Part shown: positions 20,938 through 34,321 of the stretch, in pieces
Layout: the number at the start of each line of letters is the position of its first letter
Position numbering within the stretch: the stretch's first letter is position 1
Assembly (NCBI RefSeq): GCF_014646215.1
Contig: NZ_BMNA01000002.1
Span: 366,874-430,873 of the forward strand
DNA: 64,000 bases
From: Nakamurella endophytica
GTDB taxonomy: Bacteria > Actinomycetota > Actinomycetes > Mycobacteriales > Nakamurellaceae
Reading direction: 5' to 3'
The notes under the pieces: model-generated
The model's input: only the letters and a program-made list of their open reading frames with translations
The model's database searches: none
Told to the model about the DNA's origin: nothing
Program-made: the position numbers and the translations under genes

Positions 20938-22007
20938 TCGCGCCCCAGGTCCCGGTGCACGACGCGGACGGTGGTGTGGTCCGCGGCGAGCCGGCGGCCG
21001 AGCTCCTCGGCGATCGCCACGGACCGGTGCTTGCCGCCGGTGCAGCCGACGGCGAGCGTCAGGTACCGCTTGCCCTCGCGCTGGTAGCCGCCGCCGATCA
21101 GGTGCAGCAGCCGGACGTACTGGTCCAGGAACTCGCCGGCACCCTCCTGGCCCAGGACGTACCCGGACACCGCCGGGTCGAGCCCGGTGAGCGGCCGCAG
21201 GTCCGGTTTCCAATGCGGGTTCGGCAGGAACCGCATGTCGACCACCAGGTCCGCGTCCAGCGGCAGGCCGTACTTGTAGCCGAAGCTGAGCAGCGTCACG
21301 CTGCGCGGCGGCGGCTGGTCGGCGAAGGCGCGCTCGATCTGCCGGCGCAGCTCGTGCACCGACAGGCCGCTGGTGTCGATGATCACGTCCGCCTCGTCCC
21401 GCAGCGAGGCCAGCACGGCCCGTTCCGCGGCCAGCCCGTCGGCGATGCGGCCGCCGCCCTGCAGCGGGTGCTCCCGCCGGTTGGCCTCGAACCGCCGGAT
21501 CAGCACGGCGTCGTCGGCCTCGAGGAACAGCACCCGGGGACGGTAGCCGCGGGCGTCGAGGTCGCGGATGGCCGAGGCCAGGTCCTCGGTGAACGCCCGG
21601 GACCGGACGTCCATCACCACGGCGATGCGGGTCAGCCCGCCGCTGGCCCGCGACCCCAGGTCGACCATGGTGGCGATGAGCTCGGGCGGCAGGTTGTCGA
21701 CGACGAACCAGCCGAGGTCCTCCAGGCACTTGGCCGCGGTCGAGCGGCCGGCCCCGGAGAGGCCGGAGACGACCGCGACGGCGATACCGCTCGACGCCGG
21801 TCCCGGTCCGCCGGCCCCGGCGGCCCGGGCGTCCGCGGCGCCGCCGGGTGCGTCGCCGCTGGGGGCGTCGCCGTCGGGTACGTCGACGCCGGGTGCGGGT
21901 GGCCGGGTGCGGCCGGGACGGGCCGGCGAGGGTCGCGGCCCGTCAGTGCTGCCGTCGTCCGATGTGCCCGGCCGGTCGACGGCGCTGTCGGGCTGCTCCA
22001 CGGTCAC
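20934..22007 (-). CDS. rapZ: RapZ family P-loop protein
   Basis: Protein of 357 residues. Family members are nucleotide-binding; E. coli RapZ guides RNase E to the GlmZ small RNA, but the actinobacterial partner is not known. The P-loop [12 protein letters not shown] has Arg in place of the usual Lys, which is common in this phylum; [13 protein letters not shown] follows. The C-terminal domain has [18 protein letters not shown] and [17 protein letters not shown]. The first 70 residues are Pro/Gly/Asp-rich and probably disordered. It overlaps uvrC and yvcK by four bases at each end. Confidence 0.93.
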   Translation of the reverse strand: MTVEQPDSAVDRPGTSDDGSTDGPRPSPARPGRTRPPAPGVDVPDGDAPSGDAPGGAADARAAGAGGPGPASSGIAVAVVSGLSGAGRSTAAKCLEDLGWFVVDNLPPELIATMVDLGSRASGGLTRIAVVMDVRSRAFTEDLASAIRDLDARGYRPRVLFLEADDAVLIRRFEANRREHPLQGGGRIADGLAAERAVLASLRDEADVIIDTSGLSVHELRRQIERAFADQPPPRSVTLLSFGYKYGLPLDADLVVDMRFLPNPHWKPDLRPLTGLDPAVSGYVLGQEGAGEFLDQYVRLLHLIGGGYQREGKRYLTLAVGCTGGKHRSVAIAEELGRRLAADHTTVRVVHRDLGRE

Positions 22008-24487
22008 CTCCGGCCCGCCGGGTCCAGCTCCGCCGGGCGGTCACCGGCCGCGTCCGCCCGCTCGGCGCTCTCCGTCCCCGGGCCGACGTCACCGGACACC
22101 GCCGCGGACAGGTCCGGCGACGGCTCAGGGTCGCCGGCGTCCCGGGCGTCGTCCGGTCGGTCGCCCCCACCCGCCGCCGCGTCGAGCGGCGCCGGGCCGG
22201 TGGCGGGTGCCGACCCGCCGGCCGGCTGCTCGCCGGTGTCGGGCGCGTGCAGCGCGTCGTAGACCGCGGCCGCGGTCCGCGGGCCGAAGCCAGGCACCGC
22301 GGCGATGTCGTCGACGCCGGCACGGCGTAGCGCCGCCACCGAGCCGAAGTGCTTGACCAGCGTGGTCCGGCGGGACCGCCCGACGCCGGCGATGCCGTCC
22401 AGCGCGGACACGGTCATCGACGACGAGCGTTTCGTCCGGTGGTAGGTGATCGCGAAGCGGTGCGCCTCGTCCCGCAGCCGCTGCAGGAGGTAGAGCGCCT
22501 CGCTGGTGCGCGCGAAGATCACCGGGTCGTCCTGGCCGGGCAGCCAGACCTCCTCGAGCCGCTTGGCCAGCCCGCAGACGGTGACGTCGGCGATCTCCAG
22601 GTCGGCCAGCACCGCCGCGGCCGCGTTGACCTGCGGCGCCCCCCCGTCCACGACCAGCAGCTGCGGCGGGTAGGCGAAGCGGCGCACCCGGCCGGTCTGC
22701 GGGTCGATGCCGGGCGGCGCGCCGTCGGCCGTGACCCCCTCGGCGGTCACCTCGCCACCCGCTGCGGTGCCCGGTGCGGTCGCCGGCGCCGTCCCCGCCA
22801 GGTCCTCGGTCGCCGGCATGGCGGCCGCACCCCGGCGGTCGCCGGCGCCGCGGGAGAACCGGCGCCGCACCACCTCGGCGATCGAGGCGACATCGTCGCC
22901 GGGCCGATCGCGGATGGCGAACCGCCGGTAGTCGCTGCGCTTGGCCAGGCCGTCCTCGAAGACCACGAGTGAGGCCACCACGTCGGTGCCCTGCACGTGC
23001 GAGATGTCGATGCACTCGATCCGCAGCGGCGCGGTGTCCATGCCGAGGGTGTCGGCGACCTCGGACAGCGCGGCCGACCGGGCGGTCAGGTCGCTCGCCC
23101 GCTTGAGCCGGTGCTGCGCCAGCGCCTCGCCGGCGTTGCGTTCCACCGTCTCGGCCAGCGCCCGCTTGTCACCGCGCTGGGCGACCCGCAGCGACACCCG
23201 CGAGCCGCGCAGGCCGGACAGCCAGTCCGCCAGCTCCAGGTGGTCGGCCGGCAGCGCCGGCACCAGGATCTCCCGCGGGATCGGCACCGCGTTCTCCGAC
23301 GGGTCGTCCAACGCGCGGCGGCCGTAGAACTGCACCAGGAAGTTGCCGACCAGCCGGGCAGTGCCCTCGGTGCCCTCGGTGCCCTCGGTGCCCTCGGTGC
23401 CCTCGGTGCCCTCGGTGCCCTCGGTGCCCTCGGTGCCCTCGGTGCCCTCGGTGCCCTCGGTGCCGTCGGTGCTACCGGTGCTCTCGGTGCCCTCGCCGCC
23501 GCCGGTCACCGCCGTGCCGTCCGGTCCCGCCGCACCCTCCGCACCCGCCGCGCGGTCGCCGGTACCGGAGCCGGTGGTGGTCCCGCCGACCCCGGACGCC
23601 GCCGTCTCGGCGTCGACGTCGACGATCCAGCCGCGCTGGCCGCGGACCCGGCCGCCGCGGACGTGGAAGACCTGGACCGAGGCGAGCAGGTCGTCGGCGA
23701 CCACCCCGACGACGTCCGCGTCGGTGCCGTCCCTGAGCACGACGGCCTGCTTCTCCACGGCGCGGCGCAGCGCCCCCAGGTCGTCGCGCAGCCGGGCCGC
23801 CCGCTCGAAGTCCAGTTCGGCGGCCGCGCCGGCCATCTCCCGCTCCAGCCGGTGGATCAAGGGGTCCGCCCGGCCGGCCATGAAGTCGCAGAAGGCGTTG
23901 ACGATGTCCCGGTGCTCGTTCGGCGTGACCCGGCCGACGCACGGGGCCGAGCACTTGCCGATGTAGCCGAGCAGGCACGGGCGGCCGATCTGTGCCGAGC
24001 GGCGGAACACCCCGGTCGAGCACGTCCGCGCCGGGAACACCCGCAGCAGCATGTCCAGCGTCTCCCGGATGGCCCAGGCGTGCGCGTAGGGACCGAAGTA
24101 CCGGACCCCCTTGCGGTGCGGGCCGCGCATGACCTGCAGCCGCGGGAACTCCTCGCCCACCGTCACCGCCAGCTCCGGGTACGACTTGTCGTCCCGGTAG
24201 CGGACGTTGAACCGCGGGTCGAACTCCTTGATCCAGTTGTACTCGAGCTGCAGCGCCTCGACCTCGGTGGTCACCACCGTCCACTCCACGGACGCGGCCG
24301 TGGTGACCATCTGCTGCGTACGCGGGTGCAGCGACGTCAGGTCGGCGAAGTAGCTGTTCAACCGCTGGCGCAGGCTCTTGGCCTTGCCGACGTAGATCAC
24401 AGTGCGCTGGGCGTCGCGGAACTTGTAGACCCCCGGCGATTCGGGAATCGTCCCGGCGGCCGGGCGGTAACTGGCTGGATCGGCCAC
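22004..24487 (-). CDS. uvrC: Excinuclease ABC subunit C with repeat insertion
   Basis: Makes both incisions in nucleotide-excision repair. It has about 827 residues against roughly 600-690 usual. GIY-YIG domain [23 protein letters not shown] is at residues 18-45, UVR motif [18 protein letters not shown] near 225, catalytic-core motifs CIDISHVQG and [14 protein letters not shown], and tandem HhH motifs ([31 protein letters not shown]). Extra length comes from a Glu-Gly-Thr repeat block (about residues 331-375) with flanks, an Ala/Thr/Gly insert of some 50 residues before the VDGG motif, and an 85-residue acidic/Pro tail. The GTG at 24487 follows a TACGCT hexamer by eight bases. Confidence 0.95.
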   Translation of the reverse strand: MADPASYRPAAGTIPESPGVYKFRDAQRTVIYVGKAKSLRQRLNSYFADLTSLHPRTQQMVTTAASVEWTVVTTEVEALQLEYNWIKEFDPRFNVRYRDDKSYPELAVTVGEEFPRLQVMRGPHRKGVRYFGPYAHAWAIRETLDMLLRVFPARTCSTGVFRRSAQIGRPCLLGYIGKCSAPCVGRVTPNEHRDIVNAFCDFMAGRADPLIHRLEREMAGAAAELDFERAARLRDDLGALRRAVEKQAVVLRDGTDADVVGVVADDLLASVQVFHVRGGRVRGQRGWIVDVDAETAASGVGGTTTGSGTGDRAAGAEGAAGPDGTAVTGGGEGTESTGSTDGTEGTEGTEGTEGTEGTEGTEGTEGTEGTEGTEGTARLVGNFLVQFYGRRALDDPSENAVPIPREILVPALPADHLELADWLSGLRGSRVSLRVAQRGDKRALAETVERNAGEALAQHRLKRASDLTARSAALSEVADTLGMDTAPLRIECIDISHVQGTDVVASLVVFEDGLAKRSDYRRFAIRDRPGDDVASIAEVVRRRFSRGAGDRRGAAAMPATEDLAGTAPATAPGTAAGGEVTAEGVTADGAPPGIDPQTGRVRRFAYPPQLLVVDGGAPQVNAAAAVLADLEIADVTVCGLAKRLEEVWLPGQDDPVIFARTSEALYLLQRLRDEAHRFAITYHRTKRSSSMTVSALDGIAGVGRSRRTTLVKHFGSVAALRRAGVDDIAAVPGFGPRTAAAVYDALHAPDTGEQPAGGSAPATGPAPLDAAAGGGDRPDDARDAGDPEPSPDLSAAVSGDVGPGTESAERADAAGDRPAELDPAGRR
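23361..23495. repeat. 9-bp minisatellite inside uvrC
   Basis: GTGCCCTCG on the plus strand is present in eleven perfect copies at 23361-23459, followed by four degenerate copies. On the uvrC strand it encodes (Glu-Gly-Thr) repeats. Because the unit is nine bases, gain or loss of copies keeps the reading frame. Confidence 0.95.
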
Positions 24488-24495
24488 GCTGCGCC

Positions 24496-24501
24496 AGCGT
24501 A
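24496..24501 (-). promoter_or_regulatory. Candidate leaderless -10 element for uvrC (TACGCT)
   Basis: Minus-strand TACGCT eight bases before the uvrC GTG at 24487; no ribosome binding site between. Confidence 0.5.
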
Positions 24502-24522
24502 GTCGAGGGGCCCGACAGGCCA

Positions 24523-24546
24523 CCGCGACGGCGGCTGCCGTCGCGG
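24523..24546. promoter_or_regulatory. Perfect 10-bp inverted repeat in the uvrC/treX divergent region
   Basis: CCGCGACGGC and GCCGTCGCGG flank a four-base loop GGCT. It lies 36 bases above the uvrC start and 168 bases above treX. Since it is not downstream of any gene, an operator is more likely than a terminator. A TAGGGT hexamer at 24561-24566 could be the treX -10 element. Confidence 0.4.
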
Positions 24547-24713
24547 CGATGCTGTCTGGTTAGGGTCTGCCCAGGCCGGGCACCGAGGACACCGGCCAGC
24601 GACTGGGCCGTCCCGGGGTCCCGACTCCGCCCCCGACCGGCCGCCGCCCCGCGGCGGCGACGGACCCGCCCGCTGCGCCGCACGACCCAGAACGACACAC
24701 GAGGAGCCTTGAC

Positions 24714-27124
<2,411 letters not shown>

Positions 27125-27128
<4 letters not shown>

Positions 27129-29452
27129 GGCTGCCCGTCTCCACGTACCGGCTGCAGGTCACCGCGGAGGACGACCTCGAGCACGCCGCCGGTCTGGTGC
27201 CGTACCTGTCCGCGCTCGGCGCGGACTGGGTCTACCTGTCGCCGATCCTGGCGTCCGAGCCCGGCTCCACCCACGGCTACGACGTCATCGACCACGGCAC
27301 CACGGACGAGCCGCGCGGCGGCCGCGAGGGCCTGCGGGCCGTCGCGGACGCCGCCCACGGCGCCGGGCTCGGCGTCCTGGTCGACATCGTCCCCAACCAC
27401 GTCGGTGTCGCCACGCCCAAGCACTCGCTGTGGTGGTGGGACGTGCTGCAGCACGGCCGGGAGTCGGCCCACGCCGACGCCTTCGACGTGGACTGGGCGG
27501 CGGGCGGCGGCAAGATCCTGCTGCCGGTGCTCGGCGACGGCGGCGACGCCGAGCTGGACCAGCTCGAGGTCGTCGACGGGGAGCTGGCCTACTACGACCA
27601 CCGCTACCCCGTCGCCCCGGGCACCGAGGGCGGTTCCGGCCGCGAGGTGCACGAGCGCCAGCACTACCGGCTGGTCAACTGGCGGCGCGCCGACAACGAG
27701 CTGAACTACCGTCGCTTCTTCGCGGTCAACGACCTGGCGGCCGTCCGGGTCGAGCGTCCCGACGTGTTCGCGTCCTCGCACAGCGAGGTCGCGCACTGGT
27801 TCCACGAGGGCTGGGTGGACGGGCTCCGGGTGGACCACCCGGACGGGCTGTTCGACCCGGGCCAGTACCTGGAGCGGCTCTCCGACCTGACCGGCGGGGC
27901 CTACCTGCTCGTCGAGAAGATCCTGGAACCGGGCGAGGAGCTGCCGGTCGCCTGGCCGTGCCACGGCACCACGGGCTACGACGCGCTCGCGGTCCTCGAC
28001 CGGTTGTTCGTCGACCCGGCCGGCCAGGCACCGCTGGACCGGCTGGAGACGGAGCTGCGCGGCGGCACCCCGGTCGACTGGCCGGCAATGATCGCCTCGA
28101 CCAAGCGTGGCATCGCCGACGGCATCCTGCACGCCGAGGTGCTGCGCCTCACCCGGCTGGTGACCCAGGGGCCGGATGCCCTCGAGCCGCCGGCCGAGCT
28201 GGTCGCGGACACCCTCGGGGAGCTGCTCGCCCGCTTCCCGGTGTACCGCAGCTACCTGCCGGTCGGCCGCGCGCACCTGGACCAGGCCGCCGCCGCGGTG
28301 CGGCTGCACCGGCCGGAGCTGGCACCCGTGCTGGACGTGCTGCTCCCCCGGCTGACCGACCCGGACACCGAGGTGGCCACCCGTTTCCAGCAGACCTCGG
28401 GCATGGTGATGGCCAAGGGCGTCGAGGACACCGCCTTCTACCGGTGGAGCAGGTTGACCTCGCTCAACGAGGTCGGTGCCGACCCGTCGGTGTGGGCCGT
28501 GACACCGCGCCGGTTCCACGACGCGCAGCTCGAGCGGCTCGGCGCCTGGCCGCACGCGATGACCACCATGTCGACGCACGACACCAAGCGCGGTGAGGAC
28601 GTCCGCGCCCGGATCTCCGTGCTGTCCGAGCTGCCCGACCTGTGGGCGGCCGCGGTGCGCCGCTGGGCCGTGCGGACCCCGCTGTCCGACCGGCCGCTGG
28701 CCAATCTGCTGTTCCAGGCCGTCGTCGGCGCGTGGCCGATCTCCCGGGAGCGGATGCACGCGTACGCGGAGAAGGCGTCGCGAGAGGCGGGCGTGAGCAC
28801 CGCCTGGACCGACTCGGACACCGCGTTCGAGGAGACCATGCATGCGCTGGTGGACGCCGTCTACGACGACCCGGTGCTGCACCAGGATCTGGTCGGCGTC
28901 GTCGAACGGCTGGCCGCCCCGGGCTGGTCGAACTCCTTGACCGCCAAGCTGCTGCAGCTGACCGGGCCCGGGGTGCCGGACGTGTACCAGGGCAGCGAGC
29001 GCTGGGAGACCTCGCTGGTCGACCCGGACAACCGGCGGCCGGTCGACCACCGGGCCGCCGCGGAGCTCCTGGAGCGGATCGACGGAGGCTGGCGTCCGGA
29101 GGTCGACGAGTCCGGTGCCGCCAAGCTGCTCGTGGTGTCCCGGGCGTTGCGACTGCGCCGGGACCGGCCGGAGCTGTTCACCGGCTACCGCCCGCTGACC
29201 GCCGACGGTCCCGCCGCCCAGCACCTGGTGGGCGTGGACCGGGGCGGCGTCCTCGCCGTCGGCACCCGCCTGCCCGTGGGGCTGGCGGAGCGCGGCGGCT
29301 GGGTCGGCACCACGCTGACGCTGCCGCCCGGCGCCTGGCAGGACCAGCTCGGGGAGGACCCGGCCGCACCGGCGCTCCGCGGTGTCGTCGCGGTCGGCGA
29401 CCTGCTGGCCCGTTACCCCGTCGCCCTTCTGACCAGGACCGAGGACCGATGA
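27125..29452 (+). CDS. treY: Maltooligosyl trehalose synthase
   Basis: Converts the reducing-end glucose of a maltodextrin to an alpha,alpha-1,1 linkage. It is 775 residues. [11 protein letters not shown] at the start, [72 protein letters not shown] and [15 protein letters not shown] are all family-specific. It overlaps both treX (GTG/TGA) and treZ (ATGA), so the three enzymes are co-translated. Confidence 0.96.
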
Positions 29453-31299
29453 GCACGCAGGCCGGCGCCGCCGTCCACACCCGCGACGGCTACTTCGAGG
29501 TCTGGGCGCCGCTGGCCGGCGCCGTCGACCTGGTCGTCGAGGACACCACCCACCCCATGACCGCCGCCGCCGAGGGCTGGTGGACGGTCCGGGTCCCGGA
29601 CGGGACGGCGGTGCAGACCTACGGTTTTCGCGTGCACCCCGCAGGCACGGACGCCGACGGCGACGAGGCGGGTGCGGCTGCGGGCTCCGGCGACGAGGAC
29701 CTGCCGGTGCTGCCCGACCCGCGGTCGCGTCGCCAGCCGGACGGCGTCCACGGCCGGTCCGCGGTGTTCGACCCGTCGGCCCACCGGTGGCGGGACACCG
29801 CCTGGACCGGACGTCCGCTGGCCGGCGGGCTGGTCTACGAGCTGCACATCGGCACCTTCACCCCGGAGGGCACCTTCGACGCGGCCACCGAGCGGCTGCC
29901 GCACCTGGTCGACCTGGGGGTCACCCACGTCGAGGTGCTGCCGGTCAACGGCGTCAACGGCACCCACAACTGGGGCTACGACGGCGTGCTCTGGTACACC
30001 GTGCACGAGCCGTACGGCGGCCCGGCCGGATACCAACGGTTCGTCGACGCCTGCCACGCGGCGGGGCTGGCCGTGGTGCAGGACGTCGTCTACAACCACC
30101 TCGGGCCCAGCGGCAACTACCTGCCCACCTTCGGGCCCTACCTGCACACCGAGCGGGCCAACACCTGGGGCGCCGGGATGAACCTGGACGGCGAGCACTC
30201 CGACGTCGTCCGCCGCTACATCCTGGACAACCTGGCGATGTGGTTCGAGGACTACCACGTCGACGGCCTGCGGCTGGACGCCGTGCACGCCCTGGTGGAC
30301 CACCGCGCGGTGCACCTGCTGGAGCAGATGGCGGTCGAGACAGACGTCCGGGCCGCTCATCTCGGCCGGCCGCTGACCTTGATCGCGGAGTCGGACATGA
30401 ACGACCCGCGATTGATCACCTCCCGGGAGGCCGGCGGCTACGGTCTGACCGCGCAGTGGAGCGACGACTTCCACCACTGCCTGCACGTCGCGCTGACCGG
30501 CGAGACCACCGGCTACTACGAGGACTTCGCCTCACTGTCGGCGTTCGCCAAGGTGCTCGAGCGCGGCTTCTTCCACGACGGCACGCTGTCCACGTTCCGC
30601 GGCCGGCGGCACGGGCGCCAGGTCGACGTGCCCCGCATGCCGGCTTCCCGGTTCGTGGTCTTCGCGCAGGACCACGACCAGATCGGCAACCGGGCCATCG
30701 GCGACCGGCTCACCGCGACCCTGCCCCCCGCCGCGTTGAAACTCGGTGCCCTGGTGCTGTTCGCCAGCCCGTTCACGCCGATGCTGTTCATGGGCGAGGA
30801 GTGGGGCGCCTCCACGCCCTGGCAGTTCTTCACCTCCCACCCGGAACCCGACCTGGGCAAGGCCACCGCCGAGGGCCGGATCGAGGAGTTCGCGAAGATG
30901 GGCTGGGACCCGGCGACCGTGCCGGACCCGCAGGACCCGGAGACCTTCACCCGGTCCAAGCTCGACTGGTCGGAACCCGACGGGGGCGACCACGCCGACG
31001 TGCTCAGGTTCTACCGGGCGCTCGGTGCGCTACGGCGCGCGGAGACGGAGCTGACCGATCCCCGGCTGTACCGGGTGACGGCCACCGCGGACGACGCGTC
31101 GCGGACGTTGACCGTGACGCGCGGACAGCTGGTGCTGCTGGCCAACTTCTCCGCGGAGCCGGCCGCGCTGCCGGTCCCGGCGGGCTGCGAGCTGGTGCTG
31201 GCCACCGACGACACCATCCGTGTCGACGGTGACAGCGTCTCGGTGCCCGGTCCGGGCGGGGTCCTGCTCCGGCTCCCGGAGCCCGTGCAGCCGGAGTGA
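29449..31299 (+). CDS. treZ: Malto-oligosyltrehalose trehalohydrolase
   Basis: Releases free trehalose from the TreY product. It is 616 residues: N-terminal beta-sandwich ([18 protein letters not shown]), then the barrel with [56 protein letters not shown] and [17 protein letters not shown]. About 20 Asp/Ala/Gly residues near 70-85 are an insertion. It ends the operon; a strong hairpin follows two bases later. Confidence 0.96.
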   Translation: MSTQAGAAVHTRDGYFEVWAPLAGAVDLVVEDTTHPMTAAAEGWWTVRVPDGTAVQTYGFRVHPAGTDADGDEAGAAAGSGDEDLPVLPDPRSRRQPDGVHGRSAVFDPSAHRWRDTAWTGRPLAGGLVYELHIGTFTPEGTFDAATERLPHLVDLGVTHVEVLPVNGVNGTHNWGYDGVLWYTVHEPYGGPAGYQRFVDACHAAGLAVVQDVVYNHLGPSGNYLPTFGPYLHTERANTWGAGMNLDGEHSDVVRRYILDNLAMWFEDYHVDGLRLDAVHALVDHRAVHLLEQMAVETDVRAAHLGRPLTLIAESDMNDPRLITSREAGGYGLTAQWSDDFHHCLHVALTGETTGYYEDFASLSAFAKVLERGFFHDGTLSTFRGRRHGRQVDVPRMPASRFVVFAQDHDQIGNRAIGDRLTATLPPAALKLGALVLFASPFTPMLFMGEEWGASTPWQFFTSHPEPDLGKATAEGRIEEFAKMGWDPATVPDPQDPETFTRSKLDWSEPDGGDHADVLRFYRALGALRRAETELTDPRLYRVTATADDASRTLTVTRGQLVLLANFSAEPAALPVPAGCELVLATDDTIRVDGDSVSVPGPGGVLLRLPEPVQPE

Positions 31300-31300
31300 G

Positions 31301-31335
31301 CCCCGTGGGCGGCCGCTCGGCGGCCGCCCACGGGG
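31301..31335 (+). terminator. Hairpin terminator of the treXYZ operon
   Basis: CCCCGTGGGCGGCCGC and its exact complement surround a TCG loop, giving a 16-bp perfect stem directly after the treZ stop. No T-run. Confidence 0.8.
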
Positions 31336-31409
31336 CGGAGGCCCCGGCCGAAAGGCGGTCCCGCGGGTCGGCGGCAGGACCGCGGGTATGCCTGTGATAT
31401 GCCATCGAC

Positions 31410-31970
31410 ATGCCCGAGGATGGGTCGTACCCGCCGGCCGGACTGGACCGCGCGCCCGGCTCGACGCTGTCCGACGTCCGCACCGGGGGCGCGCCGTGGC
31501 CCGCCACCTGGGGGCGGCGGCTGGCCACCCTGGTGCTGCTCGCGGTGGTGGTGGTGGCCGGCGCCGGTCTGCTCGGTGTCCGGTCGGCGACGGTGACGTC
31601 GTCGGCCAAGGGCTACTCGATGACCCTGACCTATCCCCGTTTCGCGCGGGCGGGACTCGACGTCCCGTTCAGCATCGACGTCACCGCCCCGCAGCCGTTC
31701 GCCGGCGCCACGCTGGTGCTACGGGTGAGCCGTGCGTACCTGGCGATCTTCGAGACGCAGGGGCTCAACCCGGAGGCCGCCGACGAGACGGCGAACGGCG
31801 ACACCGTCCAGTGGCAGTTCACCACGCCGGACCAGGGCACCCGGTTCAGTGCGGACTTCGACGCCTACATCCAGCCGGCCAGCCAGATCGGGCAGGACGT
31901 CACGGTCGAGCTGCTCCTCGACAGGACCTCGATCACGTCCGTGCGCGCCCACACCACCCTCGTGCCCTGA
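31410..31970 (+). CDS. Hypothetical single-pass membrane protein, exported domain
   Basis: Protein of 186 residues, not recognised. Residues 1-36 are polar, 37-57 form one hydrophobic helix (LATLVLLAVVVVAGAGLL), and the remaining 125 residues have alternating hydrophobic and polar positions suggesting a beta-sandwich outside the membrane (GYSMTLTYPRFARAGLDVPF). The positive residues before the helix predict cytosolic N-terminus. A DUF421 gene follows by 21 bases with GGAGG in the spacer, so the two are likely an operon and may form a complex. Confidence 0.7.
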   Translation: MPEDGSYPPAGLDRAPGSTLSDVRTGGAPWPATWGRRLATLVLLAVVVVAGAGLLGVRSATVTSSAKGYSMTLTYPRFARAGLDVPFSIDVTAPQPFAGATLVLRVSRAYLAIFETQGLNPEAADETANGDTVQWQFTTPDQGTRFSADFDAYIQPASQIGQDVTVELLLDRTSITSVRAHTTLVP

Positions 31971-31991
31971 CCGAGACGGAGGCCCGCGCCC

Positions 31992-32486
31992 GTGGAGATC
32001 GTCTACCGCGCTGCGGTGATGTTCCTGTTCCTGTGGATCATCACCAGGGTCGTCGGCCGGTCGACCGTCGGAGAGCTCAGCACCTTCCAGCTGATCCTGT
32101 TCATCACCATGGGCGACATGGTCCAGCAGGCCGTCACGCAGCAGGACTACTCGTTCACCGGCGGGGTTCTCACCATCTCGGTGTTCACCTTGCTGACGAT
32201 CGCCCTGTCCTGGGCCAACACCCGGTGGCCCCGGTTGCGGGCCATCACGCACGGCGTCGCGGTGCTGATCGTCGACCACGGCGAACCGGACATGACGGTG
32301 CTGCGGCGGGAACGTATGTCGCTCGACGACCTGATGGCCGCGGCCCGGCAGCAGGGCTTCGAGCGGCTGTCCGACATCCGGCTGGCGGTCCTGGAGGCCA
32401 ACGGCCAGGTCTCCTTCTTCGCCCGGCAGGACAGCGGCGGGGAGGGCGGCAACAGCGGTGCCGAGCAGACGCCCTCGGTCGGGTGA
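31992..32486 (+). CDS. DUF421 (YetF-like) membrane protein
   Basis: Protein of 164 residues with three N-terminal membrane helices (IVYRAAVMFLFLWIITRVVG at the start) and a small cytosolic alpha/beta DUF421 domain containing MSLDDLMAAARQQGF and RLAVLEANGQVSFF. Motif GRSTVGELSTFQLILFITMGDMV is the family hallmark. Function unknown; Bacillus members are sporulation- or stress-associated. The GTG start was set by GGAGG upstream. A second DUF421 gene lies at 34322-34810. Confidence 0.85.
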   Translation: MEIVYRAAVMFLFLWIITRVVGRSTVGELSTFQLILFITMGDMVQQAVTQQDYSFTGGVLTISVFTLLTIALSWANTRWPRLRAITHGVAVLIVDHGEPDMTVLRRERMSLDDLMAAARQQGFERLSDIRLAVLEANGQVSFFARQDSGGEGGNSGAEQTPSVG

Positions 32487-32499
32487 CGGGAGGTTCGGC

Positions 32500-32530
32500 C
32501 CGGTGCCGGCAGCAACGACCGCGGCACCGG
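32500..32530. terminator. Bidirectional hairpin between DUF421 and TreT-like genes
   Basis: CCGGTGCC (32500-32507) and GGCACCGG (32523-32530) enclose a 15-base loop in the 62-base convergent spacer. It could end both transcripts. Confidence 0.5.
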
Positions 32531-32548
32531 AGAGGACCGACCGCGACC

Positions 32549-33958
32549 TCAGCCCAGGACGGCGCGAACCACGGACGCCCAACGCTCGAGTTGCAGGTCC
32601 GGCAGGAACGTGGACGCACGGTCGGCGGCCGCCCGGCCGATCGGCCCGCTGACGCCGGTATCGAGGCAGCGCCGGACGAGGTGACCGAAACCGGCCAGAT
32701 CCGTCGGGTCCTGGAGCAGCAGACCGCTGTCCCCGTCGTCGATCTGGCTCGGGATGCCGCCCACGGCGCTGGCCACCACCGGTCGGCCCTTCCACATGGC
32801 CTCGGCCACGGTGAGACCGAAGCCCTCGGCCAGGCTCTTCTGCGTCACCACCGTGGCGGCGCGCTGCAGGGCGTTGACGATGACGGCGTTCTCGTCGCGG
32901 TCGGCCACCGGTAGGCATGCCAGGTGCACCCGTGCCCGCCGCTCGTGCGGCAAGGTCCGCCACAGATCGATACACCGTTGCAGCTCGGCCGTCGCCTCCG
33001 GGTCGTCGGCCACCCCGGAGACGTTGGGCCCGGCCAGCACCAGGTGCACGTCGTCGAGGTCGGCGACGTGGTCGGCGAACCCCTGCAGGACGCCTTCCAT
33101 GTCCTTGAGCCGGTCCCACCGCGAGACCTGCACCACCAGCGGCGCATCCGGCGGCGGCGGCGGACCGAGCTGGACCAGGTCGGCCCGCCGACGGACGTCC
33201 ACCGGCGGACCGTCACCGCGGATCCGGACCGGGCCGCCCGTCGAGCCCTGGACCAGACCGCAGTGCGCGAGCACGTCGCGGACGTCCCCATCGGACAACG
33301 GTCGGTTCTTTGCGGCCAGCGGGTCCAGCGACGGTGGGATGATCGTCACCTCGTCGGCGGCGACGGCCCCGGGCGCGAACGTCTCGACCGAGAAGACGAA
33401 CCGGTCGACGTGGTCGAAGTAGGGCTCGAGGAACTGCCAGGCCTGCTCGGTGTGCTCGTCGGTGGTGGTGCTGCCGACGTGGCAGCGCCACACGACACGC
33501 ACTCCGCGTCGCCGCAGCCGTGGCGCGAGGCCGAGCGTCTGCGGGTCGTGCAGGACGGCGATGTCCCCGGCCGCCAACTCGGCGTCCAGGTCCGCGGATG
33601 CGTCCGCGAGCACCCGCTCGTACGCGTCGCGCTCCGGGCCGTGCAGGGACCCGCCGTCACCGGCCGAGCCGTGCAGCATGTTGTGCAGCCGCTTGGTGAC
33701 GGCGAAGAAGTCGGGGTTGCCGTCGAGGACGCTCCACCGGGCGTCCACGCCGGCCCCCCGCGCGTACCCGAGCATCTGCGGCAGCATCTCGGCGACGCCG
33801 CCCCCGCTGGCCGTCGAGTTCATCGACAGCACCACGCGGTCCCCGATCGCCTGCCGGACGTCCTGCGCCGTTGCGCCGAACCGGTCCGCCCGCTCGTCAC
33901 CGATGACGCCGCGCAGGCGTTCCGGGTCGATGGAGGCCACCGAGATGCGTTGCGTCAC
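32549..33958 (-). CDS. GT4 glycosyltransferase, trehalose synthase (TreT)/trehalose phosphorylase-like
   Basis: Protein of 469 residues with two Rossmann-like domains. MNSTASGGGVAEMLPQML, VLDGNPDFFAVTKRLHNMLHG, VVWRCHVGST and VVQVSRWDRLKDMEGV match the TreT/trehalose-phosphorylase branch, which joins glucose from a nucleotide sugar (or glucose 1-phosphate) with glucose to form trehalose. The GT4 E-x7-E motif is in EGFGLTVAEAMWKGRPVV. The family usually has an acidic residue after WRCH; here it is HVG. The donor cannot be told from sequence. It lies beside the treXYZ operon but is transcribed separately. Confidence 0.8.
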   Translation of the reverse strand: MTQRISVASIDPERLRGVIGDERADRFGATAQDVRQAIGDRVVLSMNSTASGGGVAEMLPQMLGYARGAGVDARWSVLDGNPDFFAVTKRLHNMLHGSAGDGGSLHGPERDAYERVLADASADLDAELAAGDIAVLHDPQTLGLAPRLRRRGVRVVWRCHVGSTTTDEHTEQAWQFLEPYFDHVDRFVFSVETFAPGAVAADEVTIIPPSLDPLAAKNRPLSDGDVRDVLAHCGLVQGSTGGPVRIRGDGPPVDVRRRADLVQLGPPPPPDAPLVVQVSRWDRLKDMEGVLQGFADHVADLDDVHLVLAGPNVSGVADDPEATAELQRCIDLWRTLPHERRARVHLACLPVADRDENAVIVNALQRAATVVTQKSLAEGFGLTVAEAMWKGRPVVASAVGGIPSQIDDGDSGLLLQDPTDLAGFGHLVRRCLDTGVSGPIGRAAADRASTFLPDLQLERWASVVRAVLG

Positions 33959-34321
33959 AGCTGTCCGTCACTCCTCCCGGATCGACGTGCCGTTGCGGGC
34001 GCGCCGTGCCGGCCCGCCCGGGCCCGGAGACGCCGGTACGACCTGGCGATCGCCGTCCGGCCGTCGGATGGGATCGGCCGTTCCCTCACCCGCCCGACAC
34101 CGGCCCCGCCAGGGGACGGTCACCAGCAAGGCCGCCACGGGCGCACGCCCGGGCGGACAGGAGCCGGTCACACCGCCACCACGATACCCGGAACCCACTC
34201 GGAGACCGTCGTTCCGGCGCGCCGCCAGGAGGGGCCGTCGACCGGCCCGTGCATCGGCAAAGCGCGCCGCGGAGCACGTGTCCTCACCGGTTTTCGCGAG
34301 TTCCCGCCTCCGGACCGCGCC
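33959..34321. other. Intergenic region without recognised gene (363 bases)
   Basis: Between the TreT-like gene start and the 3' end of the second DUF421 gene. It must hold the TreT-like promoter. A 76-codon minus-strand frame (33968-34198) has unprotein-like Arg/Gly/Pro composition and was not accepted. Confidence 0.45.

Noticed and set aside
23361-23495. Possible CRISPR array
   Set aside because: Units are nine bases with no spacers and are translated within uvrC.
33968-34198. Small minus-strand frame of 76 codons
   Set aside because: Arg/Gly/Pro-rich with no secondary-structure pattern and no ribosome binding site.
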